64,000 bases of DNA, taken from positions 496,001-560,000 of the forward strand of contig CAJQUW010007938.1 in NCBI GenBank assembly GCA_907163375.1, given 5' to 3'. Below are positions 48,572 to 59,867 of the stretch, in pieces; position 1 is the first letter of the stretch; every line of letters starts with the position of its first letter. Made by a program: the position numbers and the translations under genes. The notes beneath the pieces are model-generated. The model saw only the letters and a program-made list of their open reading frames with translations. It had not been told where the DNA came from and ran no database searches. This DNA is from Prostheceraeus crozeri. Lineage: Eukaryota > Platyhelminthes > Polycladida > Euryleptidae.

Positions 48572-51500
48572 TCAGTCAGAAACAAGGACGTAGATCATGC
48601 TGAAAATAGAAAATAGACATTACTCATTATGAAATCCTATTATTTCACATGTCAACGATATATAATAATAATAATCGTATTGAGTTTGATTTTAATGGTG
48701 CATACATTGACTGCAGCTGACAACCATAGAAGGGGGGGGCCTCTCTAAAGCTTGTGAGATGGACCTCTTAAGATATTCAATATGAGACACTAGCCAACTA
48801 GTCAGTTTTTTACCATCCCTCCTATTTGCGGTTAACTATTGAAGAGGATTTCCGCCCAATTGCGGAAGGCACAGCACCCCTAAATAAATTGTTCGCAGCT
48901 CTGTATCTTACTTTCCGCTAAGTCCCTTGGAAAATGATTCAGTATAATGTCAATGACGGAAGGGGCCTCTACATCCTCGAAGATATGATGACCGCAGCGT
49001 TGGGTCCCTCGTGTGATTGATGACAGCAAGGGTTGACCTTGGAAGATAGTAAACATCTGGTTCTTAGAAAAATATAGACCGACGGAGTTGCTGGCATTTT
49101 AGAGCCAATTTATGTTTTCAAACCTTTTACCCCATAGCTACAAAGTAAGATACCACTAAAAAGGGGAGTTTCCATGTAGATTAACAACATGTCAACATTC
49201 AATCGATTTTCTTGCCTTCCAGAGCTTGAATTCTCAACCTCCAAATATGCTATTGTGCGCGTACCTCCTACTCAATAAGCTAAAGGAAAATTCGCTTCAG
49301 AGACTACAAACTCATGTCATTGAACAAATAGCTTACCTGTAGAGGTAGTAGAAGAAGGAAATTAGATAAAAGGCAAGTTTGATCCAACCTTCACGCATGG
49401 CTTTGTTCAGCTGATCCGCATTCATTATGGACGTGGGGTCGTAAAGGCCTGGCGAGCTCATTACAGGTCGATTAATGTACCTGTAAATGTGAAAATAAAA
49501 ATTTTTTTACATCAACTCAATTATTCACATGCATTAACATCTTCGTTCATCATAACTCATGCACTGTCTGATCTGTTATATTCTAAAAGAAAATTTACCT
49601 TGACCCTGAAAGGAAGAGATAGTTCCAAGAATTGAGAGTAAGATTTGTTCTAAATCATTACGGGAGCTGTGAGCATAAGAACCAAGATAAATTGTCATCC
49701 GAAGTACAAACTTCTACAATATTAATAAAATGCTCTCGCTATCAGAGCTCGGGTCTAAAATTCTGATTTAGCAAGTACAAATGCAAATTGCTAGTTCCAT
49801 TCTACGCTATATGTACGAGCCATTAATACGCGATTGTGCGTGTGTGCAATGTGCATGGAAATCCGGTAGATGTCCTGAATTTTTTAATTGCAATTAATTA
49901 ATTATTTAATATTCTACATTTCTCCACAGATCTGCTCAAGAATAATGAAGGCCGATTAGGTCAGCAGTCTTGCAATGTGTTTGAAAAGTTCAAAATTTAA
50001 ATTCGAGGTCTGATAGCGAGATTTGAATTATTTCATCAATTGTAGAAGTCTATAGCTCGAATGACGATTTATCTGCGGCGATGACGGCTAATAAACCTGA
50101 AACGTTTGCAGTTCCGCAATAATTAAAAAACCAGTCTTGTTCTATCTCTTGAAGTTTTCTTTAGCTTTTCCATTGAAAACACACTTGTCCTGTCACTGAA
50201 TACGGACTCAGAAAAACCATATCGAACGATCCTTCTTACAGAAATTGAATGATATGTCATTTGAAAACGATTGACCGATCACTGAAATTCTATGCGGATG
50301 GACATGGACTCAGTATGACCTTATCGAACGGTACTTACAGAAATTAAACAACATTTGAAAACTATTGAACGTTTAGCAACGTTGATCTTAGGCACTGATA
50401 TTAGATGCAGCATCTCCCACAAATTTTCTTCAACTAAAATTTTGTGCTATTTCTTTAAAAAAGAAATCAAGGCTTGAGGGACGAGGACGGGCGTATACAC
50501 CAAAGGTGTCCCTCAATAGAAGATCCAATGCACTGCAGGAGTGCAAACGATCAAAATTCAAAACGTCTTATTACAAAAACAGAGGACGTTACATGTTAAC
50601 AAGGTCGAGATGCTGGTAAAATATTCACCAATGAAGACATTCAGATGATAAATCATATGGGTTGCTTCCAGTGTAATCGTCAAGTGATCAGTAAAATTGC
50701 ATTTGAATCTGACATGAAAATAGTTTATGAAGCAATTGATAAAGAGTGGAGACCCTACGCCTAGGGAATGCATCCGGATCAAGTGACGCAAGAGTAAATA
50801 TGAAGAATGACGCGAGTCAAGAAATCACAAAACGCTTCATCCTCCATTTATAAGCAAGAGATTATCTGATCAGGTTTTCATTCTGAGCTTATTAGAAACT
50901 AAGTGAAAAGCGAAATGCAGTGCAGCACATGCTTATCAACTCGCACCTCTAATCAATGTCAACAGACAAAAATGATAGTGACAGTCGAGTGGCGAATTGA
51001 TGACTGTACTAAGCATGAAAGTAGCGGTAATTCAATACAGTGATCAGACAACCGAAACCACGTAGATGCTCGGGTTCTAAAAAAGTCACAATTTCCTTAC
51101 CTGTGTACATGATAGGCGATAAGAGGCACATTAAATAAGACTGATCCAAACTGGGCGGCTAGGAGAAATATCAACGTGAAAAATGCATGAATGGCGTACT
51201 CCGGAAGAACAAGCTGAAAATGAAATAAATCGGAATGATTTATCATCTAAGAAGATTTTGAACAACATAAAATATTTGTTGCGAGGCCAATTCATTGAAA
51301 GTTGCTTTGCAAATGAATGTCTATGATAGATAGGCCTATATGGCATGCATTGGCATGTCAACACTTAATTGCATTTATACATTTATACGCACACGCTTTA
51401 TGAAACACGCAATTAAAGTTTTCGATGACCTGCAATCTGATCAAGGATTTTCTAGTCAATTGTCAACTCTTCTTCGACTTGTAGACTTATGTATCTTCCT

Positions 51501-54500
51501 CTTTTTCCTGGCTTCTTTTTACTTTGCCACTATTACCCTGGCACTTGATGTCTGCTGACATGATCAAACTTAATTGGAGGGACCATCTCAATCCGCATCC
51601 CTGTGCCATCGAAATTCTTGTGCTATCGCACTATTTTCTTAAATTACCCAATGTTATTAAATGTCCATGCAGGCATATCATTTTGAATGAATTTTCCAGC
51701 TTGTGAGCATCAGTATGAACGAAACAAGACAACTGAAAACAGAAGGGAAAGATGCAGTTCGAGGAAACTTCGTGAAAAGCTAAAGAGGAGAGATTTTAGT
51801 AGAAGAAGAATACATCAAAATTCGTAGGAAGGAGTTCTTTGAAGGAATGCTAAACAAAAGCACCAACTTTACTATCGATGAACCGACCATTACTGAAGTA
51901 CCCACAGAAACAGTGACTGAGGAAGAAGTTCGTAGTTTTCTATGCGACATGAAAGTGGCAGAGCTCCGGGACCATCAGGCCTCTCAGGAAGCAATCGATG
52001 ATGGTAGTCGGCCGTCTCAAGAGCAAGAAACCTTTGTCTAAAGGCAAAGAAGCCTAACTATGCCCATTTACAAGGGGAGAGGTGCTGCAATTACAGAGGG
52101 ATTCGCCTTCTGGAGCATGGCATGAAACTGCTTGAGAAGGTCATGGAGAGGAGGTTGAGGAAGCTCGTTGACAACGATTGCCGGCAGTTAGGTTTTCGTA
52201 GAGGGAAATCTACAAATGATGCCGTCTTCATCCTTCGACAGTTACAAGAAAACTATAGTCATAGGAAGAAGATCTATTATGTGCTCGTCGATCTCGAGAA
52301 AACCTTCGACAGAGTCCCCAGGAAAATCATCGAATGGGCATTACGCAGACAAGGAGCTCCTGAGCGATTGGTTGCGGTAGTAATGTCCATGTATCGGAGC
52401 TCAACAAAGCAAATCTGCTGTATGCTGATGATCTCGATTTAACGGCTACCTCCAAGCAAGAATCTATATACATGTTTTCAAGGTGGAAGAATGGTTTAGA
52501 GCGGCGTGGTTTGAAGATAACGGGAAGAAAAATAAAGAGCGCATCAAGCATGGAAAGTGGCCTAGCTGTTGTTGCAGTAAAGGAGTCGGCGCAAGCTCAG
52601 AGGCAGGTACAGAAGGAGCGGTTCGTACTCGCATGGCGGCTTCGTGGACGAAGTGGAGAGAACTGAGAAGTCTTCTTAGCAACAAAGACATTTCATTGAA
52701 GTGTATAGCTCATATGTATGAGATGTGTGTAAGATCGGTCTTCACTCCTCATCTAAGGCGCAGAAACGTGGCCACTCAGCCTGAAGTTGGTCGAGCCTCT
52801 GAGAATTGTTGACAGAAGAATGACGAGGCACATCGCAAAGTTCAGGTTGAAAGATAAAGTTTCAAGCAAAGAAGTAGCGAGACGTTGTGGCTTTCCAGAA
52901 CTTCCAGTTCGTCTGCCACAAAGACGTCTACGCTGGTTTGGCCATGTGATAAGGGCCATCCACGGACAACATAATCGGAGAAGTTTACCTCACTAGGAGA
53001 TTAAAGGCAAAGAAACAGAAAATGATAGAAAGAAAAGTGGGGATACCAAAGAAATAGGTAGACTACGCCACTGTGTAACAGTAAAGTAAAAAGATACATA
53101 ACTTATAACTGTATAAGTAAGTGCAGAAACACTGAAAATTATTATCCCGCTTTATCAAATTCGAATGGAATTACACGATGAATTTAGGATCCATAAAAGT
53201 CAATATTCCGATTGGTATTCTTCTATCCAGTGTCTTTATCATCTGCATCTAACTCAGGCGACTCTCAAACCATCTAATACAATCTACAGCCAAAAGCTGA
53301 ACACCAAAAACAGCTACAAGAATAATATCATAATATCCTTTTGCAAATCGGTGAGGGAGGCATCACGAGATATCTGTTACCAGGTGAAAACAAACCAACA
53401 CCGAAATCATACAATCAACAGGATGGATGGAATTGTAGCGAGTTGAGGGTAATTAACGATATTACTCTGCACCTGTTACTTCACCGACTAATCGATATTT
53501 TGATCTGTAAGAAGGAAACAGACAAAACATGCTCAAACTGTTGCTATCCTAAGGAAGGAATAGGAGAGCAAGTCAATGAGACCACGTCGACATGCATGTA
53601 CTCTAAATAAGAGAGGCTCTTCTACAACATTTTGCAGAACGAAATTAGTATAATAACAACGGCAAAGCCATAATCGGCCTTTCAGATGGAAGCATAAATT
53701 CACACCGGATAGAGAAGAAAATGCAAATCTAAGTATGTTTCCAGACATTGCGCGTAATTAGACTGTCATTATATTGAATCTAAACATAAGAATATAGGTT
53801 CTTCTAGTCTTGACTCAATCGTTGACTGGCAAAAGGATATATGAAATAAGGCAATAACAATCATATTAGCCATATCGTACGCCGTCAAAAGCCGCAGACT
53901 GTCGTACTTTGTAGACTAATTCTATTCATAAAAATACAGGTTAAAAGAAATTGGATTCAAATTTATTGAGCTTAAAACTGAAAATGATGAGCGAAACAGA
54001 ACAATAAAAATGAAATGATAAAGACTTTCTTTGCACTGATGGCGCAAGCGTGTCCACCTTCAGACTTCTAACAAGAGAATTTATGAAGCAAGAAAATCAT
54101 TTGAAATTTCAGACTTTTTGTTTTTCAGTTTATTTGTTGACAACACGACTGAGCATGACGCCCTCCCATTCTGTTGTGACAAAGTCAACTTATTTCAATT
54201 CACGTATCTTCCTCAGTCGTCAGCTATATGTGCTTTGATCCATCTTAACGTCATCACCTTTATTCTTGATGATGAAAAGATTATCGGGGCCGCTATTCTA
54301 TCTCTGGACTTTTCTAAAGCCTTTGATACCATTTCCTATCAAACTCTCTTAGGTAAAATGGATGACAGTAAATACCCTGAAGGGCTCATTTCTTGGACAG
54401 CATCATATTTAGATGATCGCGCTCAAAGGACAAATATAATTAATATACTATAATAAAGGACAAAAAAACAATATTTTCAGTAGCACGTGTGTTGTTACGA

Positions 54501-57247
54501 GTGGTGTGCCTCAGGGTTCTGTAATTGGACCACATCATTTATTTTTTATGTATCTAATTTGTTATCCTGTCTTGATTGCAAATGCATGAAGTATGCCGAT
54601 GACACTAACATCATCCTCGAAATCAAGGCAGTTGACAGAGCATTTGAGGATAAAATACGCAACATTTTCGGTCTGATCAGCCATCAAAGTGATGATGCTA
54701 ATCTCGCACTGAATCTTGAAAAGTCCAAACTGTTGATTTGTCCCATGTCTGCAAGCTGCCCTCTTGTCTCTATCCCTGATGTTAAAGTGTTAAAACCTCA
54801 CTTAAAATACTCGGGGTTACGATCACGAATAATTTGAAGTGGGATAACCATTATACAAATGTTTTGAAGAAGTGCAATCAACGTCTCTATGCTCTACGGT
54901 TCCTCTGACTAGATGCAAATGGCCACTGCATACATTTCTCTGATCCGCAGCATTTTGTGTTATGCTTCTCCACTTTTTATGTCGTTTCCGTTAAAAATCG
55001 TAAACCATGTTGACAGATTCATTGGGCGTTGTCATTGCAGCATTCATCATCAAGGTTGTTTGTGTGATATTGCCGTATCATTTAGAATAAAATTGATTTC
55101 TTCCTCTGTGAAACTATTTCCTTCGGCGGAATGTTCCCCGACTCATCCCCTGCAGTCTCATACCACACCGGTTTCCTCGTTCCCGACAGTATTATGTTGA
55201 GTTAACCAGAAATTTACACAAACAATCTGTATTCCCAATTAGCACAGCTATCGACCTAAATTCTTATGTCGTTTTGCTAGAAATGTTGTCAATTAATTTG
55301 TGCGGAATGATATGATTTTCATTATTTCCAAATATACACTTTCTTGTCTTGTCTTCTGTCGGTGACTATCCGTGAAACCAGCAATTACTGTAAGGTATTC
55401 AATCATCACCCACTTGACGAGATAAAAAATGTCAAAACTATCCAATAGTCAACTTAACGTGAAGCTATTTGAGATCTGATGACTTATTTGTCAATAAAAT
55501 GAGTCAGCATTTGATTACAATAAATATCAGTAAGTTAAGTTTTCATGTCACAATTCTAATACAACCGACAAATACCTGCACTCATCGATTTGCTTAACAA
55601 CCGTAAATGGAAGTTAGCAGACTGCAAGACACTAACACATGGGAATCACTATTTCGTATCCATTGAATACTAAAAGGAGTCTATCATCAATGCGTCAATA
55701 AACGTCTTCATGAATTCCCATCAACCGAGAAAACAAATTCTTTCATTTATAGTCAATAATTGCCACTTGATGTGATTTGTGACAGTAACTTGATTGAGAG
55801 ATGATTATGTATGTACTTCCATCAAATTAACAATATCCAAGGAACCTCTACTTCAAATGGTCATGAATAAGCCCTTGTGATGAGATGAGACAGCAATTCT
55901 TATCCGAAAATATTTTGGACGTTGGTTTGACGAATACTGAAATCCGCCGGTGTTTTATCTTGACACAATAAACATCATGAAGTAACGCAAAAATGTGAAG
56001 AAATTGTCAAGGAACAAATTTTGATCTATTTAACAACAGTCGTAAACACGGACTCGCTCAATACTCACGGGATTTAAACTGTTGCATTGATCGATAGGAT
56101 TTTTGTAGTCTGTCTTCAACTCATCAAATGCGATTATCTGTAAAATAAAAACAGTCCAACTTTCATAGAAATTCAGAGGATTTCTGCTTTGAAAAACGAC
56201 TTTGCATACAAATAAATGATCTCATTGATTGCTAAATACACATACTTTGTATGTATTTAATCACGTTTGAATTTCTCTAAAGCACAGCAAAGTTTTGTAT
56301 GATAAGAAAGCACTTGCTCACTTCTCTCTTAACGCATATTTGATTGTCATGTGTGCAACACTTTGATATAATGGAAAGTCTTCCTGACCTGACAGACTTC
56401 ACATATCCTTCACGTAACACCGTGTTCATATGAATCATCATCTGACATGATTCAAAGTGTCAATTTAATCACAAACATTCAAATTTCAGATATTGTAGGA
56501 AATTCCTTAAGATTTTTTTGAATATTGCAAATACATGTATCTATCATACACGCTAATCTAGCTTTCACCAGAGCGAATGAAGAACTCCTGTTCACATGTG
56601 ATCAGCAAGTAACAAAAAATGAAACTATTTTATCTAATTTCGTTTTATGTCATTTCAAGAACGATTCTTATGTTAACAACAGTTCCGAAGTTGCAATAAA
56701 TGATCAACTGAATTATAGAAATTCAAATAATCACTTACACACCTACACAATTTCATTGTGTGATCAACAAATGTTACACATCATTTGAAATTAAACAAAA
56801 ATTAGAGGAACAATAAGCACTGTCTTTTCTATTTACTTAACTAAAAAACATGTTAACTCATAAATACAACACACGAAATTTAACATAACATGAAATATCA
56901 CTATAACAGAACCTTCTTTCACGTTAGTTTCTACAAAAACTTTCTATGATACAGATAACAATCTAAATCAATTCCTAGGGTAAGACATTTAAGGGTCGAT
57001 TTTGAAAATTTTGACGATATTTAAAATATTAAAACATCAAAATATTTAAGAAGTTTCACAAGTTCATTGCGAGAAAATGGTTACACCTTAATAAAGTGAC
57101 AAATAGTATAAATGAATAATAATAATAATAATCAAGTATCAAGTAAAAAGCATGTTTATGACTTACGTGATAGATGGCGAAGAAAATAAGAAATGCCGTC
57201 AAAATTAATGCGAGAATGTATCCGATAGCAACGAATCCAAACCCCAT
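48572..57247 (-). CDS. CNIH1: Cornichon (CNIH1/cni), COPII cargo receptor, 5 exons, intact
   Basis: Exons on the minus strand: 57247-57167, 56137-56069, 51213-51101, 49480-49337, 48599-48572 (TGA). All junctions are GT-AG, phases agree and the product is 144 residues, the usual length of CNIH1 and Drosophila cni. Three hydrophobic segments are visible: residues about 7-27, 55-80 and 115-140. The diagnostic loop IIAFDELKTDYKNPIDQCN directly follows the first segment, then LVLPEYAIHAFF, RPVMSSPGLYDPT and MREGWIKLAFYLISFFYYLY. Cornichon proteins sit in ER and early Golgi membranes and load transmembrane growth-factor-type cargo (such as Gurken or TGF-alpha) into COPII vesicles; vertebrate CNIH2/3 also modulate AMPA receptors, but the absence of their extra loop points to the CNIH1/4 type here. 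The tiny last exon (28 nt) encodes only the final nine codons. Intron 2 (4.9 kb) carries two LINE relics. Confidence 0.96.
48600..49336 (-). other. Cornichon intron 4, nothing assigned
   Basis: Contains a run of nine G at about 48732 and some GC-richer patches around 48950. No recognised element. Confidence 0.45.
49686..50072. repeat. Foldback element in cornichon intron 3
   Basis: Arms at 49686-49765 and 49992-50072 are imperfect inverted copies: CTTCTACAAT/ATTGTAGAAG and CTCGCTATCAGA/TCTGATAGCGAG among others. The spacer is about 226 nt. Directly beyond the right arm comes the hammerhead-like segment at 50074-50118. Confidence 0.65.
50074..50118 (+). other. Hammerhead-ribozyme-like motif (degenerate)
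   Basis: Closing stem TGCGG/CCGCA surrounds GCGATGACGG and ACCTGAAACG. The order (GATGA, a short stem, GAAAC) recalls the hammerhead core, which Penelope-like elements and retrozymes carry. The CUGAUGA box lacks a base, so activity is doubtful. Confidence 0.3.
51715..53060 (+). mobile_element. RTE/Proto2-like LINE relic in cornichon intron 2
   Basis: Plus-strand frames read, in order, FFEGMLNK, VTEEEVRSFLCDMK, MKLLEKVMERRLRKLVD, QLGFRRGKSTNDAVFILRQL, YYVLVDLEKTFDRVPRKIIE (motif A), then after a deletion LLYADDLDLT (YADD at 52421-52432), FSRWKNGLERRGLKI, a GKW-GVGASS stretch, LSNKDISLKCIAHMYEMCVR and finally RRLRWFGHVIR near 52925. At least four frameshifts and one deletion of the segment between motifs A and C. 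No endonuclease remains; 5'-truncated near 51715. Confidence 0.82.
53061..54189. other. Between two LINE relics in cornichon intron 2, nothing assigned
   Basis: Open frames up to 93 codons lack recognisable motifs. No repeat ends seen. Confidence 0.4.
54190..55345 (+). mobile_element. CR1/L2-like LINE relic in cornichon intron 2
   Basis: Plus-strand frames read ICALIHLNVITFILDD, GAAILSLDFSKAFDTIS (motif A), a SGVPQGSVIGP-like segment near 54500, KYADDTNII (YADD at 54592), ALNLEKSKLL, NLKWDNHYTNVLKKCNQRLY and YISLIRSILCYASPLFMSFP. The 3' part decays and ends by a CTTGTCTTGTCTTCT repeat near 55345, a microsatellite-like tail common in this group. At least three frameshifts. Endonuclease absent. 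Confidence 0.8.
55346..56068 (-). other. Remainder of cornichon intron 2, nothing assigned
   Basis: AT-rich, no recognised element. Confidence 0.45.
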
Positions 57248-57290
57248 CACGAGAGGAAGAAACTCTGAAATAATGTGACAAAGTTTTGAA
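57248..57290 (-). other. Splice acceptor just before the cornichon start codon
   Basis: On the minus strand CATTATTTCAG (CAG is plus 57265-57267) lies 17 nt before the ATG at 57247. The frame is open across it, but the homologous protein begins at this ATG. Candidate trans-splice site or end of a 5' UTR intron. Confidence 0.6.
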
Positions 57291-58906
57291 ATTATCAACC
57301 TTCACTATCAATCCCTATTTATATCAAATGCTATATAAAATCACAATAATTAAGATTGTATCATTGAGATTTTGCTTTTTTGTACATACATTTCAAGAAA
57401 ATCAATCAACAAAGCGCCCAATGTAATTCGTCTTCTTAGATCTCCATCATTCCTCCCATCATGATCCGTGATATCATAAAACATCAAGAAAGTTTTAACT
57501 TAGGATAGCATCCGACTGAAGGGCCTTTCACCTTGATGTATGCCATTTTGTTCATTCCGAAACCATGATGAATCTCCTCTTGGCATTCAGATACATCCCG
57601 CTTTTGCAATCTCTGTGCAATCATACACAAGAAGCTCAGTCGTTCTCTGTGGTTGGAATAAATACGATATGGCTGTGCATTTCAGAAAATTCATTATTCT
57701 CTCATATAAGTTTACGCCTATTCCACTAACAATTCCATGCTATTACACAATCAATGGCAAGAGATGAAATGTGAATCTGGAAGCAAATTCGTGAACTAGC
57801 AAAGTTTACGCTCGTGCATGAAACCTGTCATTATCTCTATATTCTACTTTCACTGAAATAGAATATCCTGCATTGTAGATGGCAAAAATCAACATTTTTG
57901 AAAACAATCGAATTTTCCCTGAGATAGAGCCTCACAATTTTTTTTGAAAGACGCCGGCTCCGAGGGATGAGAAGGAAAATACAAATTTATTGAGGAATGT
58001 TAGAAACAAACATATAAATACACCATAAATATATCAACATAAAAATACATTCGTGAAAGATTTCGAAAACCAATAAGGAATTCTTAACATGGGGATATTT
58101 GCGAATGATTAAGAGCCTCTATATTCTGGTTTAATACATTCAATAAAAATAGGTCACTCTTCCTTAGATTTTCCGCTAATCCTTTGCTTGCTTTGAAATG
58201 AGTAAAACGAATTTTTTACTTGCTCCTTCACGGAAGTAAAACATAGACACGCATGATATACTGCTTCGACAAACTACGCAGTGCTCGTGTATGTGAAAGC
58301 TGAATATAAATCTGCGAGCACAGGACATGACCTGTGTTCTCCTACAGGCCAGTAAGCACAGTGATGGACATCTGTCCTAAATGAAAGTTAAGCTTCTAAC
58401 AATTGACTGTGAACCATACATTGAGCTCGCTGAAGCATATTCACATCGAAATAAACGATGTCAACAAAAGACACAATCAAAATCGATGCACTCTTACTGT
58501 CCTCTTCCGCCACCCCCTTCATGCTATTGATGCATCATTTTAAAATATCGTTAAGTTTCATTTATTTACTAGCATTGCAAATGTGACATTTGAACTATTA
58601 AACAACATAGCAACTGGTGGAGAAAAACTAGAGGCCGGATGCCGGATATACATGTAGATGGCTTATGTTGGAAGAAAAAAAAGAAAGGTTGCATAGTGCG
58701 AGTTAATTTCAAGAAGAGTGGAGAGCGAAGTGTTAGTAGTGATAACCAGGGCTGTGCATGGGCCGCACCGGTGCACCGAAAATTTTAAAAGGCTACCCTG
58801 AAGCACTTATCAAAGCATGGGCAAAATATAATTTGCTTCCTGATCTATATTGCCGCGTAATAGTCAATTAGAACTTGAAAATCTTGAAGACAGGTCTCAA
58901 TCGCTC
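57291..58906. other. Spacer upstream of cornichon, weak repeat traces only
   Basis: CAGGGCTGTGCATGGGCCGC at about 58747 looks like a hAT-type terminus, but no partner end was found. No gene recognised; a 5' UTR exon of cornichon could lie here unseen. Confidence 0.4.
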
Positions 58907-59140
58907 CAGGGATGTGATTGACCAAACGAAGAAAAAAAATCAGGAAACCAATTTTTGAAGGGGTCCCAGTATAAACAGTCATTACTGCATTTAACAGTAG
59001 AGGTGGGCTATAAAATCGAGGTATTTGAAATCGCTTTCAACACCAGCTCATTGTGTAAAGCTGACTTTTCTAAGCACTACGGCACTAATTTGATCAAAAT
59101 TGACCCAAAAATGAGTAGGCGCGGCCCATTTAAAAATATT
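58907..59140 (+). repeat. Repeat family B, plus copy
   Basis: Starts CAGGGATGTGATT and contains AAAAATCAGGAAACC, GTAGAGGTGGGCTATA and AAAAATGAGTAGGCGCGG. The same blocks in the same order occur on the minus strand from 63661 down to about 63305. The CAGGG start suggests a hAT relative. Confidence 0.6.
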
Positions 59141-59867
59141 AAGATTAAGTTACTAAAAATGGCTACATAATGACCAACATGGAAGTGCTTTTCATTTGCA
59201 CCAGACTTATGGAGAGTCAATGTTCAATAAAAAAAAGACGCACAAAGTATCAGTCACAAGCAAATTGTCAGGCAGAAACGTCAAAACCTGTTTACTAAGG
59301 TCAAATGCTCCTATAATAATGACGCATGGGACCATCTGAACAATGTTCACATTCTGAAATGTAGTGTGCTTAAGGTCTCCATCTCATGTCATTGAATGGG
59401 TCACACCGCTCTATGTGCTCTGCTGTAAATGATACTTCCGTGTGATCACTGATACAGTTACCTCTTCTGTGACTACATTCCACCGACGCTTTTCATTAGT
59501 ATCCCACTCGGCAAAACAAGGTTTCTTTCCAAAATAGTCATTTCACAAGATGGTACTGAAGCTCAGTTTTTTATGAGACTGTCATAGGGAAAGTCATGAG
59601 AAGAAACAGATTTGATGTCGCAAGAACTACATATCTTAGCAACATTTAAAATCAATGCGTCTGAAAAAAATCGCCGGAAAATCAATTGTCACTTGCGGTA
59701 TAGTAGAGGTATGTGGAGTAAGGCTTCAGCAGGCCTATTTTGCATCATGTCATATCATCTCACTGTAAATATCATTTTTTATTTCTTTCAATTTTAAACT
59801 TCTCATAACCTTAGTCTTTTGCAACTGAAGATGATTGCTGGATGGTGATCGAAAAATTTTGTACATC

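Noticed and set aside
57115-57133. AAT microsatellite
   Set aside because: Only about six units; nothing notable.
58741-58790. CAGGGCTGTGCATGGGCCGC as the end of a hAT element
   Set aside because: No partner terminus or flanking duplication found.
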